This document shows, one piece after another, positions 24,876-33,635 of a DNA stretch of 64,000 nucleotides. The translations under genes and the position numbers were made by a program. The notes under the pieces were generated by a model, which saw only the letters and a program-made list of their open reading frames with translations, did no database searches and was not told where the DNA came from. Origin of the DNA: Deltaproteobacteria bacterium (lineage in GTDB: Bacteria; Myxococcota_A; UBA9160; UBA4427). The first letter of the stretch is position 1; every line of letters begins with the position of its first letter. The stretch spans positions 62,001 through 126,000 of the forward strand of contig JAJDAO010000073.1 in NCBI GenBank assembly GCA_029261835.1, given 5' to 3'.

Positions 24876-27470
24876 TTGACGGATCGCGACGGGGAAATGC
24901 CGAGCAGACGATTCATGACGACGCGCCAGTTCAATAGGCGATTCGTTGGCAGCTCCCTGCTGGTCTCGACCGCGACGATTCTGTTCATCAGCTGTTACCT
25001 GGCCGCGCTGCTCCGCCTGTCGCACCCGCAGTGGCGGACTTTCGGCTATCTGGTCACGGGGATGTTTCCGATCTTCTTCGTGATCGTTCAACTATTCAAC
25101 ACCAAGATGAGGGCGCCTGTTCTCAGCTTTCTTCGCTCGGAGGAAGAGGGCAGGGCGGCTCCGGAGCAGCGCCGAGAGGCATTTCGCGTAGTTTCCGCAC
25201 TCCCCGTCTGGCAGTGGTGTGCGGGCTTGGGATGGTGGAGCATCGCCGGGCTGGGGATGGCGCTCGGGATGAGGCTATGCCTCGAGGCCGTGCCGTCCAG
25301 TCAGCTGGCAATTGTGTGTGTCGGCCTGAGCAGTGGTGGGTTCATCTCCGCCACCTTCCACTACTTCGTCAACCGGGAGCTGTACCGAGACCTGCTCGAG
25401 GATCTCGCTGTTACGCTGGGTGACAGCAGGCAGCACCGCGAGCATGTGAGAAAGGTGTCGCTGCTCCAGAAGCTGGTGGTGTCGGTGGTTGGCGTGAGCT
25501 GCGTGATGGTGATCTTCGCCATGCTCCTGGCGCTCGTGAACTCAGGGGAATCACTGGAGCGCGGCGCGACGCGAACGCAGCTCGCGTTCTTGCGGGAGGT
25601 TGTCAGGCAGAACGCGGCTGCAGGGCCGATCGATCTGCGGGGCGAAGAGCGGCGAGCAAACCGCCTCGCGATTGCGGAGCATCTGTTGCTGGTCGAGGCC
25701 AAGACCGGGGTCGTGGTCGGCGGACCGAAGCAGTTGCTGACGGAGATCGAGACGGAGATGATCCTTTCGGAGTCCAGCGGAACGAGCGCGGAGCTGGCCT
25801 CCGGTAACGTCTTGAGCTGGATCAGTCTCCCCGAGGAAGGATTGACCCTGGTAGCCGTGACTCCTTGGCTCGCGGTGCACCCCGATCTGGCTCGGGACGT
25901 CGTGATGTTCTGCGGCACGCTGGCGGCCTGCGGTCTGGTTTCGCTCATGTTGGTCTTCTTCCTGTCCAGGGATGTCGGAAGCCGCACTCGGAGACTGCGC
26001 GAGGCGGTGGAGCGCGTGGCATCCGGTGATCTCCGGGCCGAAGCTCTGTTGGAGGCAGAAGACGAACTCGGCGAGCTGGCGTGGGCCTTCGAGAGCATGG
26101 CGAAAGCGTTGCGCAGTACCGTCGGTCGCGTGGCTGAAGCCGCCAATCTGGTGGAGAGCACGGCAACTGGGATCTCTGAGATATCGCAGAGGATCGCGGC
26201 AGGAGCTGGAGACCAGAGTCGAGGAGTTCAACGCGGAGTCGACGCGCTCGGGGGCATGAACGCTCAGGTCGCCGGTATCTCGTCGGCCGCCCAGGAACTC
26301 AATCTCCTGGCGGAGGAATCCAGTAGCTCGATTCTGGAGATGGGTACGGCAGGCACCGAGCTCAACGACACCGCCGGTGTGCTCTCATCGAGGGTGGAAG
26401 AGGTCTCCTCATCGGTCGAGGAAATGGTGCGGAGCGTCAAGGAGGTGAACTCCCACACCGGGGTGCTGAGTGATGCGGCCACCCAAACCTCGTCGAGGAT
26501 GGAGGAGATGGCGCGCGCAATGTGTCAGATAGACAGCACTGCTGAGGAGGCGGCGGCGTTGTCGCGCGATGCGGTGCGTGCGGCCGACGGAGGGCGCGAG
26601 ACAGCCCAGCAGGCGAGCGAGGGGATGGAGTCGATCAGGCTGGCCACCGCCACTGCGGAGGATGTGATCAGGGGGCTCGGAAGTCGCGTCAAGGAGATCG
26701 GGTTGATTCTGGACGTGATCGGCGACGTCACCGATGAGACGAACCTGCTCGCTCTCAACGCCGCCATTATCGCGGCCCAGGCGGGGGAGCAGGGACGTGC
26801 CTTCTCCGTGGTGGCTGACGAGATCAAGGAGCTCGCCAACCGCGTGCTGGCCAGCACGAAGGAGATTGGCGACCTGATTCGCGCCGTTCAGACCGAGAGC
26901 GACAACGCGATCGAGGCCATCGCGGAAGGCAGTCGCAGCGTGGCCGACGGCGTCGAGTACTCTCGAGCTGCCGGGGCTGCCCTCGTCGAGATCACGCGTT
27001 CATCCCAAGAGAGCGGTGAGCGAATACAAGAGATCGTCACGTCGGTCCGGGACCAGAGCAGAGCGGCGAGTCATGTGGTGGGAATGATGGAGAGTGTCAG
27101 CACGCGTGCGGAAGCGATCCACCGCGCTTCAGAGGAACAGGATCGGGGTAACGAGGTCGTGTACCGCTCGATGAACGCGATGCGGGAAATGGCCCAGCAG
27201 CTTCTGAGTACGACCGAAGAGCAGGCACGTGGTGGTGCCCGGATTCGTGAAAGCACCGGTGGGGTACGCGAGGCTGCCGAGTCGATCAACGGCGCGTTGC
27301 AGTCGCAGTCGCGCGCCTGCCAGGAGGTAACGGGCTTCCTGGACGAGGTTTCGTCCTGCAGCCAGGCCAATGGCGTTTCGAGTGACCACCTGGCCACGGC
27401 CACCCGCAGCCTCCTCGCGCAGGCCGAAGCTCTGCGACAGGACGTCAAGAAGTTCGTGCTCGATTCCTGA
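24876..27470 (+). CDS. Methyl-accepting chemotaxis protein, six transmembrane segments (second copy)
   Basis: An 864-residue receptor with the same plan as the protein at 15748: hydrophobic segments at about 23-47, 54-74, 112-136, 141-164, 200-222 and 341-364, an extracytoplasmic part at ~223-340, HAMP, and a signalling coiled coil whose tip reads ETNLLALNAAIIAAQAGE. The start is uncertain: TTG 24876 gives 864 residues, while ATG 24897 or 24915 remove 7 or 13 residues. It closes the chemosensory cluster. Confidence 0.88.
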   Translation: MTDRDGEMPSRRFMTTRQFNRRFVGSSLLVSTATILFISCYLAALLRLSHPQWRTFGYLVTGMFPIFFVIVQLFNTKMRAPVLSFLRSEEEGRAAPEQRREAFRVVSALPVWQWCAGLGWWSIAGLGMALGMRLCLEAVPSSQLAIVCVGLSSGGFISATFHYFVNRELYRDLLEDLAVTLGDSRQHREHVRKVSLLQKLVVSVVGVSCVMVIFAMLLALVNSGESLERGATRTQLAFLREVVRQNAAAGPIDLRGEERRANRLAIAEHLLLVEAKTGVVVGGPKQLLTEIETEMILSESSGTSAELASGNVLSWISLPEEGLTLVAVTPWLAVHPDLARDVVMFCGTLAACGLVSLMLVFFLSRDVGSRTRRLREAVERVASGDLRAEALLEAEDELGELAWAFESMAKALRSTVGRVAEAANLVESTATGISEISQRIAAGAGDQSRGVQRGVDALGGMNAQVAGISSAAQELNLLAEESSSSILEMGTAGTELNDTAGVLSSRVEEVSSSVEEMVRSVKEVNSHTGVLSDAATQTSSRMEEMARAMCQIDSTAEEAAALSRDAVRAADGGRETAQQASEGMESIRLATATAEDVIRGLGSRVKEIGLILDVIGDVTDETNLLALNAAIIAAQAGEQGRAFSVVADEIKELANRVLASTKEIGDLIRAVQTESDNAIEAIAEGSRSVADGVEYSRAAGAALVEITRSSQESGERIQEIVTSVRDQSRAASHVVGMMESVSTRAEAIHRASEEQDRGNEVVYRSMNAMREMAQQLLSTTEEQARGGARIRESTGGVREAAESINGALQSQSRACQEVTGFLDEVSSCSQANGVSSDHLATATRSLLAQAEALRQDVKKFVLDS

Positions 27471-27565
27471 CGCCCCCCTGCGCGCGCGGTCGGCTGGGGG
27501 TCGAGTCGCGTGTCGGGCCTGCAGGTCTTCGGTGTTCGAGCCGTCTGGCGTGCTATATCTGCCTC

Positions 27566-28105
27566 GTGTATCGATGTATCCGATGGCTTTTGATTGCCCT
27601 GGCCGTCCTGCCAGCGGCCTGCAGCTACCAAGCGGTTCGGTACCGCGCCGGGCAGGATGCCGTGCTGAGCGTGTGGATCCGGACGTTCGCCAACGATACG
27701 CTCGAGCCGGGTGTCGAACTCATGCTGGGGCGCGCACTGCGACGCGAGTTTCTCCGCGCTGGGCCGATCCGACTGGTCGAGGATGCCGCCAGCGCGGACT
27801 ATTCGATCTCGGGCCGAGTGAACTCCGTGGAAACCGCCAGCAGGAGCTTCTCTACAGGCGTACGGGCACTCGAATTCAGGTTGATCATGCGTGTGCGAAT
27901 CGAGGTCACGGCGAGCGATGAGCGGGGGCTGCCGATTCGTCCCCTTGCGCTGGCGGAATCGGAGATCTATCTCGCGAGTGCGGATATCGAGGTCAGCCGC
28001 AAGAACCGTGAGGAGGCGCTGCGCCGGCTAGCAGGTCTGCTGGCGAGTCGCATCTACGACGAGCTCGAGCTGCGGGAGTGGAGGGCAGAGAATGAAGCCC
28101 AATGA
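27566..28105 (+). CDS. lptE: LPS-assembly lipoprotein LptE-like
   Basis: A 179-residue lipoprotein: hydrophobic signal peptide and lipobox LPAAC with Cys19. The body matches the LptE plan (IRTFANDTLEPGVELMLGRALRREF) and the gene precedes holA, where lptE sits in many proteobacteria. LptE plugs the LptD outer-membrane translocon for LPS. It starts at GTG 27566; an extended -10 box (TGCTATATC, 27551-27559) ends seven bases before it, so the transcript may be leaderless. Confidence 0.75.
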   Translation: MYRCIRWLLIALAVLPAACSYQAVRYRAGQDAVLSVWIRTFANDTLEPGVELMLGRALRREFLRAGPIRLVEDAASADYSISGRVNSVETASRSFSTGVRALEFRLIMRVRIEVTASDERGLPIRPLALAESEIYLASADIEVSRKNREEALRRLAGLLASRIYDELELREWRAENEAQ

Positions 28106-29066
28106 GCTCGACAAGGATCTGAGGGCGGGGCTTCGCCCCGCCTATCTGTTGGCCGGCGAGGAGCCTCTGCTTCGCGACGATGCGCTGGCCGCAATCCGTA
28201 CCGCTGTGCTCCAGGGTGTTGCCGAAGACTTCAATCTCGACCGCCTGAGCGGCGAGTCGGTCACACCCGCCGAGCTGGAGGAGTCGCTTCGCGGCCTGCC
28301 GGTGATGGCCCCGCGTCGGCTCGTAATCCTGAGTGAGCCCGAGAAGAAGCGGGGCGGCGGCAAGGCGCTCACCGACGCGCTCGCAGCGCAGGTGAAAGAG
28401 CTGTGCGAGCAGCAGCAGACCGTGCTCGTCGTGACCGCCGCTCGTGTCGACCGCCGGGCTCGATGGGTCAAGGCATTTGCTCAGCCCGCGGTGGTCCTCG
28501 ACTGCGACCCGCCCAAAGGGGGGCGGTCCGTTGCCGCCTTCGTCAAGCGCGAAGCTGCTCATCAAGGGCTCGAACTCGAGAGTGGCGCGGCCGAGTTGAT
28601 GGCCGAGCGAATCGGTCCTCAGCTGCTCATGCTCAGGCAGGAGATTTCCAAGGTGGCTCTGCTGGCGGGACCCGGTGAGCCCATTTCGCGAGCCCACGTG
28701 GAGGCCTCTGCGGGCCAGCTCGCGGAGCAGCCCGTCTGGGATCTCACCGACGCCATCGGAGCCGGACGAACCGCCGAGGCCGTGGCTTTGCTGGCGCGCA
28801 TGCTCAACGCCGGTGCGGCGTCTCCTGCGCTTCTCGGTGTGTTGGCAGGGCACTTTCGCAAGCTTGCCCGCCTGCGCAGCGGTGGCTCGGTCTCCGGGCC
28901 ACCCTTTGTCGTCAAGAAGCTCGAGAGCCAAGCCAGGCGGTACACGGCCGGTCGCCTATTGGCCTGCCTGCAGGCGATCCACGAGGCCGATACGGCACTG
29001 AAAGGTGCCGGCTCACTCCCGCCCGAGCTGACGCTCGAGCGGCTGGTGATCGGCCTGGCGGGATAG
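28092..29066 (+). CDS. holA: DNA polymerase III subunit delta
   Basis: A 324-residue clamp-loader subunit that opens the sliding clamp. Typical features are the N-terminal PAYLLAGEEPLLRDDAL, then FNLDRLSGE, LPVMAPRRLVIL and the C-terminal collar-domain end ALKGAGSLPPELTLERLVI. It overlaps lptE by 14 bases. It converges on rpsT with only seven bases between the stop codons. Confidence 0.94.
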   Translation: MKPNELDKDLRAGLRPAYLLAGEEPLLRDDALAAIRTAVLQGVAEDFNLDRLSGESVTPAELEESLRGLPVMAPRRLVILSEPEKKRGGGKALTDALAAQVKELCEQQQTVLVVTAARVDRRARWVKAFAQPAVVLDCDPPKGGRSVAAFVKREAAHQGLELESGAAELMAERIGPQLLMLRQEISKVALLAGPGEPISRAHVEASAGQLAEQPVWDLTDAIGAGRTAEAVALLARMLNAGAASPALLGVLAGHFRKLARLRSGGSVSGPPFVVKKLESQARRYTAGRLLACLQAIHEADTALKGAGSLPPELTLERLVIGLAG

Positions 29067-29068
29067 GG

Positions 29069-29081
29069 ACGCCTCAGGCGT
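29069..29081. terminator. Small hairpin between convergent holA and rpsT
   Basis: ACGCC-TCA-GGCGT forms a perfect 5-bp stem spanning the 3-nt loop that is also the rpsT stop codon. It is short and lacks a T-tract, so any terminator role is weakly supported. Confidence 0.2.
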
Positions 29082-29346
29082 TCTGCCGAAGCAGATTCAG
29101 ATGCTTCGCCAGCCGACTCACGCTGCGGTCGGCGCGGCGCTTCGGGATGACACCCTTGATTGCGGCTCGGCGGATGGCGCGCTCAGCGCCGACGAATTGC
29201 TCGCTCGCCTGGTCGACGTTGCCAGCTTCGATCGCCTGGCGGAAGCGCTTGACCTGTGTGCGCATTCCACTGCGGACGTGCTGATTACGCTTGCGGCGTC
29301 GCTCCGACTGGCGGATTCGCTTGAGTGCAGACTTGTGGTTGGCCAA
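29074..29346 (-). CDS. rpsT: 30S ribosomal protein S20
   Basis: A 90-residue basic protein, (M)ANHKSALKRIRQSERRRKRN at the N-terminus and SRLAKHLNLL near the end. It binds 16S rRNA in the small subunit. The start is TTG at 29346, preceded by GGGAG; E. coli rpsT also uses UUG, where the weak start is part of translational control. The longer upstream open frame is not S20-like. Confidence 0.95.
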   Translation of the reverse strand: MANHKSALKRIRQSERRRKRNQHVRSGMRTQVKRFRQAIEAGNVDQASEQFVGAERAIRRAAIKGVIPKRRADRSVSRLAKHLNLLRQNA

Positions 29347-29381
29347 GCGCCGTCTCCCGTCTTCGAAATTGGCGGCGCCGC

Positions 29382-29410
29382 ATATTAGTCTGGGCTGCGC
29401 CGAGTGTCGA
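29382..29410 (-). promoter_or_regulatory. Sigma70-type promoter of rpsT
   Basis: Read on the minus strand: TCGACA (29410-29405), a 17-base spacer and TAATAT (29387-29382). This is 5/6 and 5/6 to consensus with ideal spacing, one of the clearest promoters in the window. It predicts a leader of about 30 bases before the TTG start. Confidence 0.7.
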
Positions 29411-29530
29411 TGCTTGATGGGTGGGCCTTCGTCTTCCGTCCCTGCTGGCCCCCACGGGGCGACGCGGCCAACTCTCAAGAGGTCACTGAGCACATGCCGG
29501 ACTGTTCAGCGGCGAGCGAGATCCGCCGAT

Positions 29531-31468
29531 ATGTCTGGCGAACCCGTACGTCCGGGAGGGGCGAGTTTGCGCGTGCTCCGTGTTCGAGCTGGGCTACTAC
29601 TGGCGCTCTTTGCGCTGGGCGTGGTCTTCTCTCCTTACGCAGCGACCGCCAGTCCAGCGGCATCGCCGTTGCCCGTGCTGAACCCGACGGTGTCCGCGTT
29701 GGCTGTGGATGCCGATCTTCCGGTGGATTCAGTCGCTGGCTCCCAGGAATACCGCTCGCTGGTCGAACGGGCTTGGTTCGAGGCCCGGCCGGGGCTAGAG
29801 GCGCAGGGCAGCCAGACGCGACTCAGGGCGCTGGAGATCGGTATGGCCAATGTGGAGGGGGCCGCGCGGGCTCTCATTGCCAGCGCTCCGCCAGAAGAGG
29901 CGTTGGCGGCTTCACTGCTGGCCGTTCGTCTGGCTCCGGATCTCCCGATTGCACACATGGCGCTGGCCAGAGCCTACTGGGATGCCGGTAGGTACCAGGA
30001 CACGCTCGTGCACGCGGGAGCGGGCATCGCCGCGATTCCGCGCCATCTGGAGGCGAGCATCTGGGTCGTCGGCTCACTACTCATGATGGCTGCCAGCGTG
30101 TTGATCGCAGGACCGCTGCTGTTCATCCTGTCGCTTGGGATCAGCCTGTTCTCCGATGCCGCTCACGATCTCGGAGATATGATCTCCCGAGAGATGCCCT
30201 CTTTCGCGCGGGCTGCACTGCTATTCGCATTGGTCCTGCTGCCGATGGTATTGGGCGAGGGCGCGGCAGGATTCGTGCTGGCGTTGTTCGCGCTTGGCTT
30301 CGCCTACGGGGGCTCCCGGCATCGCATGACGCTCGCTCTGTGCGCCGGGCTGGTCGTACTCGGGCTCTATCCGACGCTGCGACTGGCCGGCACGGCACTC
30401 ACCGCACTCGAGGCCGATGCCACGGCTGCGGCTGCTCTCGCCGTCGTTCGCGGCTCGGAGACGCCCGCCCAGCTGGACCTGCTGCGCCAAGCGGATGAGA
30501 AGAGCGATGACCTGGCGTCTTACGCGCTAGCCCTTCGCGCCCGTCGGCGCGGTGAGGTCGAAGAGATGGAGCGGCGCCATCGGTTGCTGCTCGAGCAGCG
30601 GCCAGCGGATCCAGTCATCCTCACCACTCTCGGCAACCTGAGCTTCAAGCGGGGCGAGACGCAGAAGGCGATCGAGTTCTACGAACGGGCCTCGACGATC
30701 GAGCCCTCCGCAACGCTGATGTTCAACCTCTCTCAGGCCTACGCCAGCGCATTTCGCATGGAGGAGTTCGAGAACACGATGGAGCGAGCCCAGAGGCTGG
30801 ATGCCGAGAAGGTCGCCGAGCTCTCTCGTCAGGGAGATACGGGCTTCGTCGCCGATCTCCCCTTTCCGATCATGCTGATCCGTGACCGCATGGTCGCCAA
30901 GGCCGACGGCGGTGCGTTCTCCAGCACACTGAGTGGGCTGCTCGCGCCGGGCTGGCTCGGGCGGAGCTGGATCAACACCGTGGCGGGCTTCCTGCTGGCC
31001 GGTCTCATCGCGTTCGTCGTAGCCGGGTTGTTCCAACACGCCAGCCGCTGCGCCCGCTGTGGTCGCCGAATCTGCGCCCGCTGCGACGACAGCATGTGGA
31101 GCAGCGATATCTGTGATGGCTGTCATCACCTCTTCCACCGACCTCAGCGGACGGATCCGGCACTGCGTATGGCGCGGCTTCAAGAGCTTCGCACTCGTGA
31201 GGCCCGGGTCGAGAGGATTCACCTGGCGGTGTCGATCATCGTCCCTGGAGTATCGGGTCTGCTGGCCAAGCGGCCAGATCTGAGCTTCCTCAGCATCATT
31301 GTTTGTGCCTGGGCGGTCGTACTCTTCGTTTGGCGAAACGGCGTGGTTCCCGACCCGCTCGCCGTCGGCGGGGCCGGTCCGCTGGCGTTCATTCTGGCGG
31401 GCTGCGCGATGACGGTCATCTACATCGGCGTGCTGATCTCGGGCCTGATGATTCGGCGGAGCTTGTGA
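29531..31468 (+). CDS. Multipass membrane protein with TPR repeats and zinc-ribbon motif
   Basis: A 645-residue protein of unknown function. It has an N-terminal hydrophobic signal/anchor (about 14-38), a TPR-like helical stretch (about 55-165), several hydrophobic segments (about 175-290), and classical TPRs (about 340-430, ILTTLGNLSFKRGETQKAIEFYERA). A further TM lies near 483-500. A cysteine cluster CARCGRRICARC...CDGCHHLF follows at 506-537, and two TMs end the protein. ATG 29531 is the first reasonable start. It is followed after two bases by a PATAN-domain gene, suggesting a functional pair. Confidence 0.65.
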   Translation: MSGEPVRPGGASLRVLRVRAGLLLALFALGVVFSPYAATASPAASPLPVLNPTVSALAVDADLPVDSVAGSQEYRSLVERAWFEARPGLEAQGSQTRLRALEIGMANVEGAARALIASAPPEEALAASLLAVRLAPDLPIAHMALARAYWDAGRYQDTLVHAGAGIAAIPRHLEASIWVVGSLLMMAASVLIAGPLLFILSLGISLFSDAAHDLGDMISREMPSFARAALLFALVLLPMVLGEGAAGFVLALFALGFAYGGSRHRMTLALCAGLVVLGLYPTLRLAGTALTALEADATAAAALAVVRGSETPAQLDLLRQADEKSDDLASYALALRARRRGEVEEMERRHRLLLEQRPADPVILTTLGNLSFKRGETQKAIEFYERASTIEPSATLMFNLSQAYASAFRMEEFENTMERAQRLDAEKVAELSRQGDTGFVADLPFPIMLIRDRMVAKADGGAFSSTLSGLLAPGWLGRSWINTVAGFLLAGLIAFVVAGLFQHASRCARCGRRICARCDDSMWSSDICDGCHHLFHRPQRTDPALRMARLQELRTREARVERIHLAVSIIVPGVSGLLAKRPDLSFLSIIVCAWAVVLFVWRNGVVPDPLAVGGAGPLAFILAGCAMTVIYIGVLISGLMIRRSL

Positions 31469-31470
31469 CA

Positions 31471-32592
31471 ATGTCGGTCGCTCTACACGGGAATCTCAAG
31501 GACTTCGGAATCGCCGAGGTATTCCAGCTGATCGGCCAGCAACGCAAGACCGGCTTGCTGCAAATCACCGGCGAGGGTCAGACGGTTCAACTTGCCTTCG
31601 ACGAGGGTGCCGTGGTCTGGGCCTCGCCGCTCGGCCGCACGGAGTTCTCGGTGCTGGGCGATCGCTTGGTTCGCTGTGGAATCATCACGCGCGCGCGGGT
31701 CCATGAGCTGATGGAGGAGAGCGCGGCCTCCGCGCGGCCTCTTCCCTCTCTTCTCGTGTCGAGCTCGGCCGTCGAGGAATCGGATCTCGAGGAGATCTCG
31801 GACCTGCTCTCGCGTGAGACGATCTTCGAAGTGATGGGCTGGACCGACGGATCGTTTCACTTCACTGCCCAGACGATCCATCATGACACGCCAGCCGAGA
31901 AGCTGATCGCCGCCGAACAGATCCTGATGGATGGGCTCCGGATGCTCGACGAGTGGCGGGCGTTCAAGAACCTCGTGCCCTCCGAAGACATGGTCTTTCA
32001 GCGCATGGGGAGCGTCGAGGTCTACCGCCAGAGGGTCAGGGGGAAGTTTCGGCACAAAGCAGAGCAGGTCGATCGGGTCTTCCAGTTGGTGGATGGTCGA
32101 CTGACGGCTCGCAGAATCATCGATCTCTCCCGCTTGGGCACCTTCGAGGCCACGCGTATCCTGGCAGAACTTCATCAGATCGGTGTGATCGAGCCGCTGG
32201 ACGCGAAGGCTGCCCGCCGCTTGAAGCGTCAGAGCCGAGAATCGAGGCCCGTTGCCGCGTACGTTCGCTGGGGTTTTGCCGCCGCTCTGCCCGTCGCGCT
32301 GCTCGCTCTGCTGGTCTTCGTCGGACTGCAACAGCAACCGGCAGGTGGGCGTTCGATCGGCACGCCGATCACGCGCAGGCCGCTCGAGGACGTGCGACAG
32401 CAGTTCGAGCGCCGACGGCTGCACAATGCCCTCGACGCGCGTCGCTTCGTCACCGGCAACTGGCCAGACGACCTGTCCTCCCCCGACTTGCTGGCCCCGC
32501 TCGGAGAGCTTGCATTGGCGCCGCCGCCCTCCCACGCCTACTATTACGTGAAGCGCGCCGACGGAATCATCCTCCTGGCGCCGAAACGCTGA
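31471..32592 (+). CDS. PATAN (DUF4388) protein with C-terminal membrane anchor
   Basis: A 373-residue protein. Residues 1-150 are a DUF4388/PATAN domain (LHGNLKDFGIAEVFQLIGQQRKTGLL, VQLAFDEGAVVWASPLGR). Residues ~170-255 include a winged-helix-like segment (FQLVDGRLTARRIIDLSRLGTFEATRIL). One TM lies at ~265-287, with an ~85-residue tail beyond it. It is the second PATAN protein in the window and lies 4 kb past the chemosensory cluster. ATG 31471 overlaps nothing and follows the previous stop by two bases; the role is unknown. Confidence 0.75.
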   Translation: MSVALHGNLKDFGIAEVFQLIGQQRKTGLLQITGEGQTVQLAFDEGAVVWASPLGRTEFSVLGDRLVRCGIITRARVHELMEESAASARPLPSLLVSSSAVEESDLEEISDLLSRETIFEVMGWTDGSFHFTAQTIHHDTPAEKLIAAEQILMDGLRMLDEWRAFKNLVPSEDMVFQRMGSVEVYRQRVRGKFRHKAEQVDRVFQLVDGRLTARRIIDLSRLGTFEATRILAELHQIGVIEPLDAKAARRLKRQSRESRPVAAYVRWGFAAALPVALLALLVFVGLQQQPAGGRSIGTPITRRPLEDVRQQFERRRLHNALDARRFVTGNWPDDLSSPDLLAPLGELALAPPPSHAYYYVKRADGIILLAPKR

Positions 32593-32609
32593 CACGCGGG
32601 AGTTTTCCA

Positions 32610-33635
32610 CTGGCCGACGCACAAGCCAGCACCCGTCAAACCCTCACCTTCGACGACAACCTGACCGCTGCCGAGCTCTATGGCGACGGCGAGCATACGC
32701 TGCGTGTGTTGCAGAAGGAGCTGGGCATCGAGGCACATGCCCGCGGCAACGCGGTGCGGTTGTCCGGCTCCGAAAGTGCGGTAGGGGTCGCCTGTACGGT
32801 TCTTGAGCAGCTCTACGGGGTATTGCGCGCTGGACGGACCGTACACGCGAGGGACGTGAGCGCCGCCATCGAGATGGTGACTCGACGGCCGGACATCGAC
32901 CTCAGCGAGGTCTATGAGGACGTCCTCGGCGCCGTGGGGTCGCGGCGCGTGATTCGCGCCAAGAACCTGTCGCAACGCCAGTACATCGAGATGATACGTG
33001 GCCACGATATCGGCATCGTGATCGGGCCGGCGGGTACGGGCAAGACCTATCTCGCCATGGCGATGGCGATCGCGGCACTCAATCGCCGGGAGGTGACTCG
33101 CGTCATTCTGACTCGCCCTGCAGTCGAGGCCGGTGAACGACTGGGTTTTCTCCCCGGAGACTTGGCTGAAAAGGTCAACCCGTACATGCGGCCGCTCTAC
33201 GACGCACTCCACGACATGATGGACTACGAGAAGATCGATCGGTTGACGGAGCGCGGTGTGATCGAAGTTGCGCCGCTCGCCTTCATGCGCGGACGGACGC
33301 TCAACGACTCTTTCGTGATTCTGGACGAGGCGCAGAATACGACCAGCGAGCAGATGAAGATGTTCCTCACCCGGCTCGGCTTCAGCTCGCGAGCGGTGGT
33401 CACGGGCGACGTGACTCAGGTCGACCTGCCGCACGGTACGAAGAGCGGGCTCATCGAAGCGATGCGAATCCTGGCCGACGTGGAGGGCATTGGCTTCATG
33501 CGTTTCGGCAAGCAGGATGTCGTTCGGCATCCGCTGGTGCAGTCCGTCATCGAGGCCTACGAGCAGGCAGAGAACAACGGCACGGACGCGGCCCCACAGG
33601 CGCCCGGGGACGCTGTCGATCCCGGCGACAGCTGA
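32610..33635 (+). CDS. PhoH-like ATPase
   Basis: A 341-residue YbeZ/PhoL-type P-loop ATPase linked with YbeY in rRNA processing. Walker A is GPAGTGKTYLAM (about residues 137-148), Walker B is FVILDEAQN, and the QMKMFLTRLGF and VTGDVTQVDLP motifs are intact. Family N-termini begin close to TLTFDDN, yet no ATG, GTG or TTG lies in the 18 bases after the previous gene. CTG 32610, seven bases after GGGAG, is the best start candidate. It abuts ybeY as TGATG. Confidence 0.9.
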   Translation: MADAQASTRQTLTFDDNLTAAELYGDGEHTLRVLQKELGIEAHARGNAVRLSGSESAVGVACTVLEQLYGVLRAGRTVHARDVSAAIEMVTRRPDIDLSEVYEDVLGAVGSRRVIRAKNLSQRQYIEMIRGHDIGIVIGPAGTGKTYLAMAMAIAALNRREVTRVILTRPAVEAGERLGFLPGDLAEKVNPYMRPLYDALHDMMDYEKIDRLTERGVIEVAPLAFMRGRTLNDSFVILDEAQNTTSEQMKMFLTRLGFSSRAVVTGDVTQVDLPHGTKSGLIEAMRILADVEGIGFMRFGKQDVVRHPLVQSVIEAYEQAENNGTDAAPQAPGDAVDPGDS

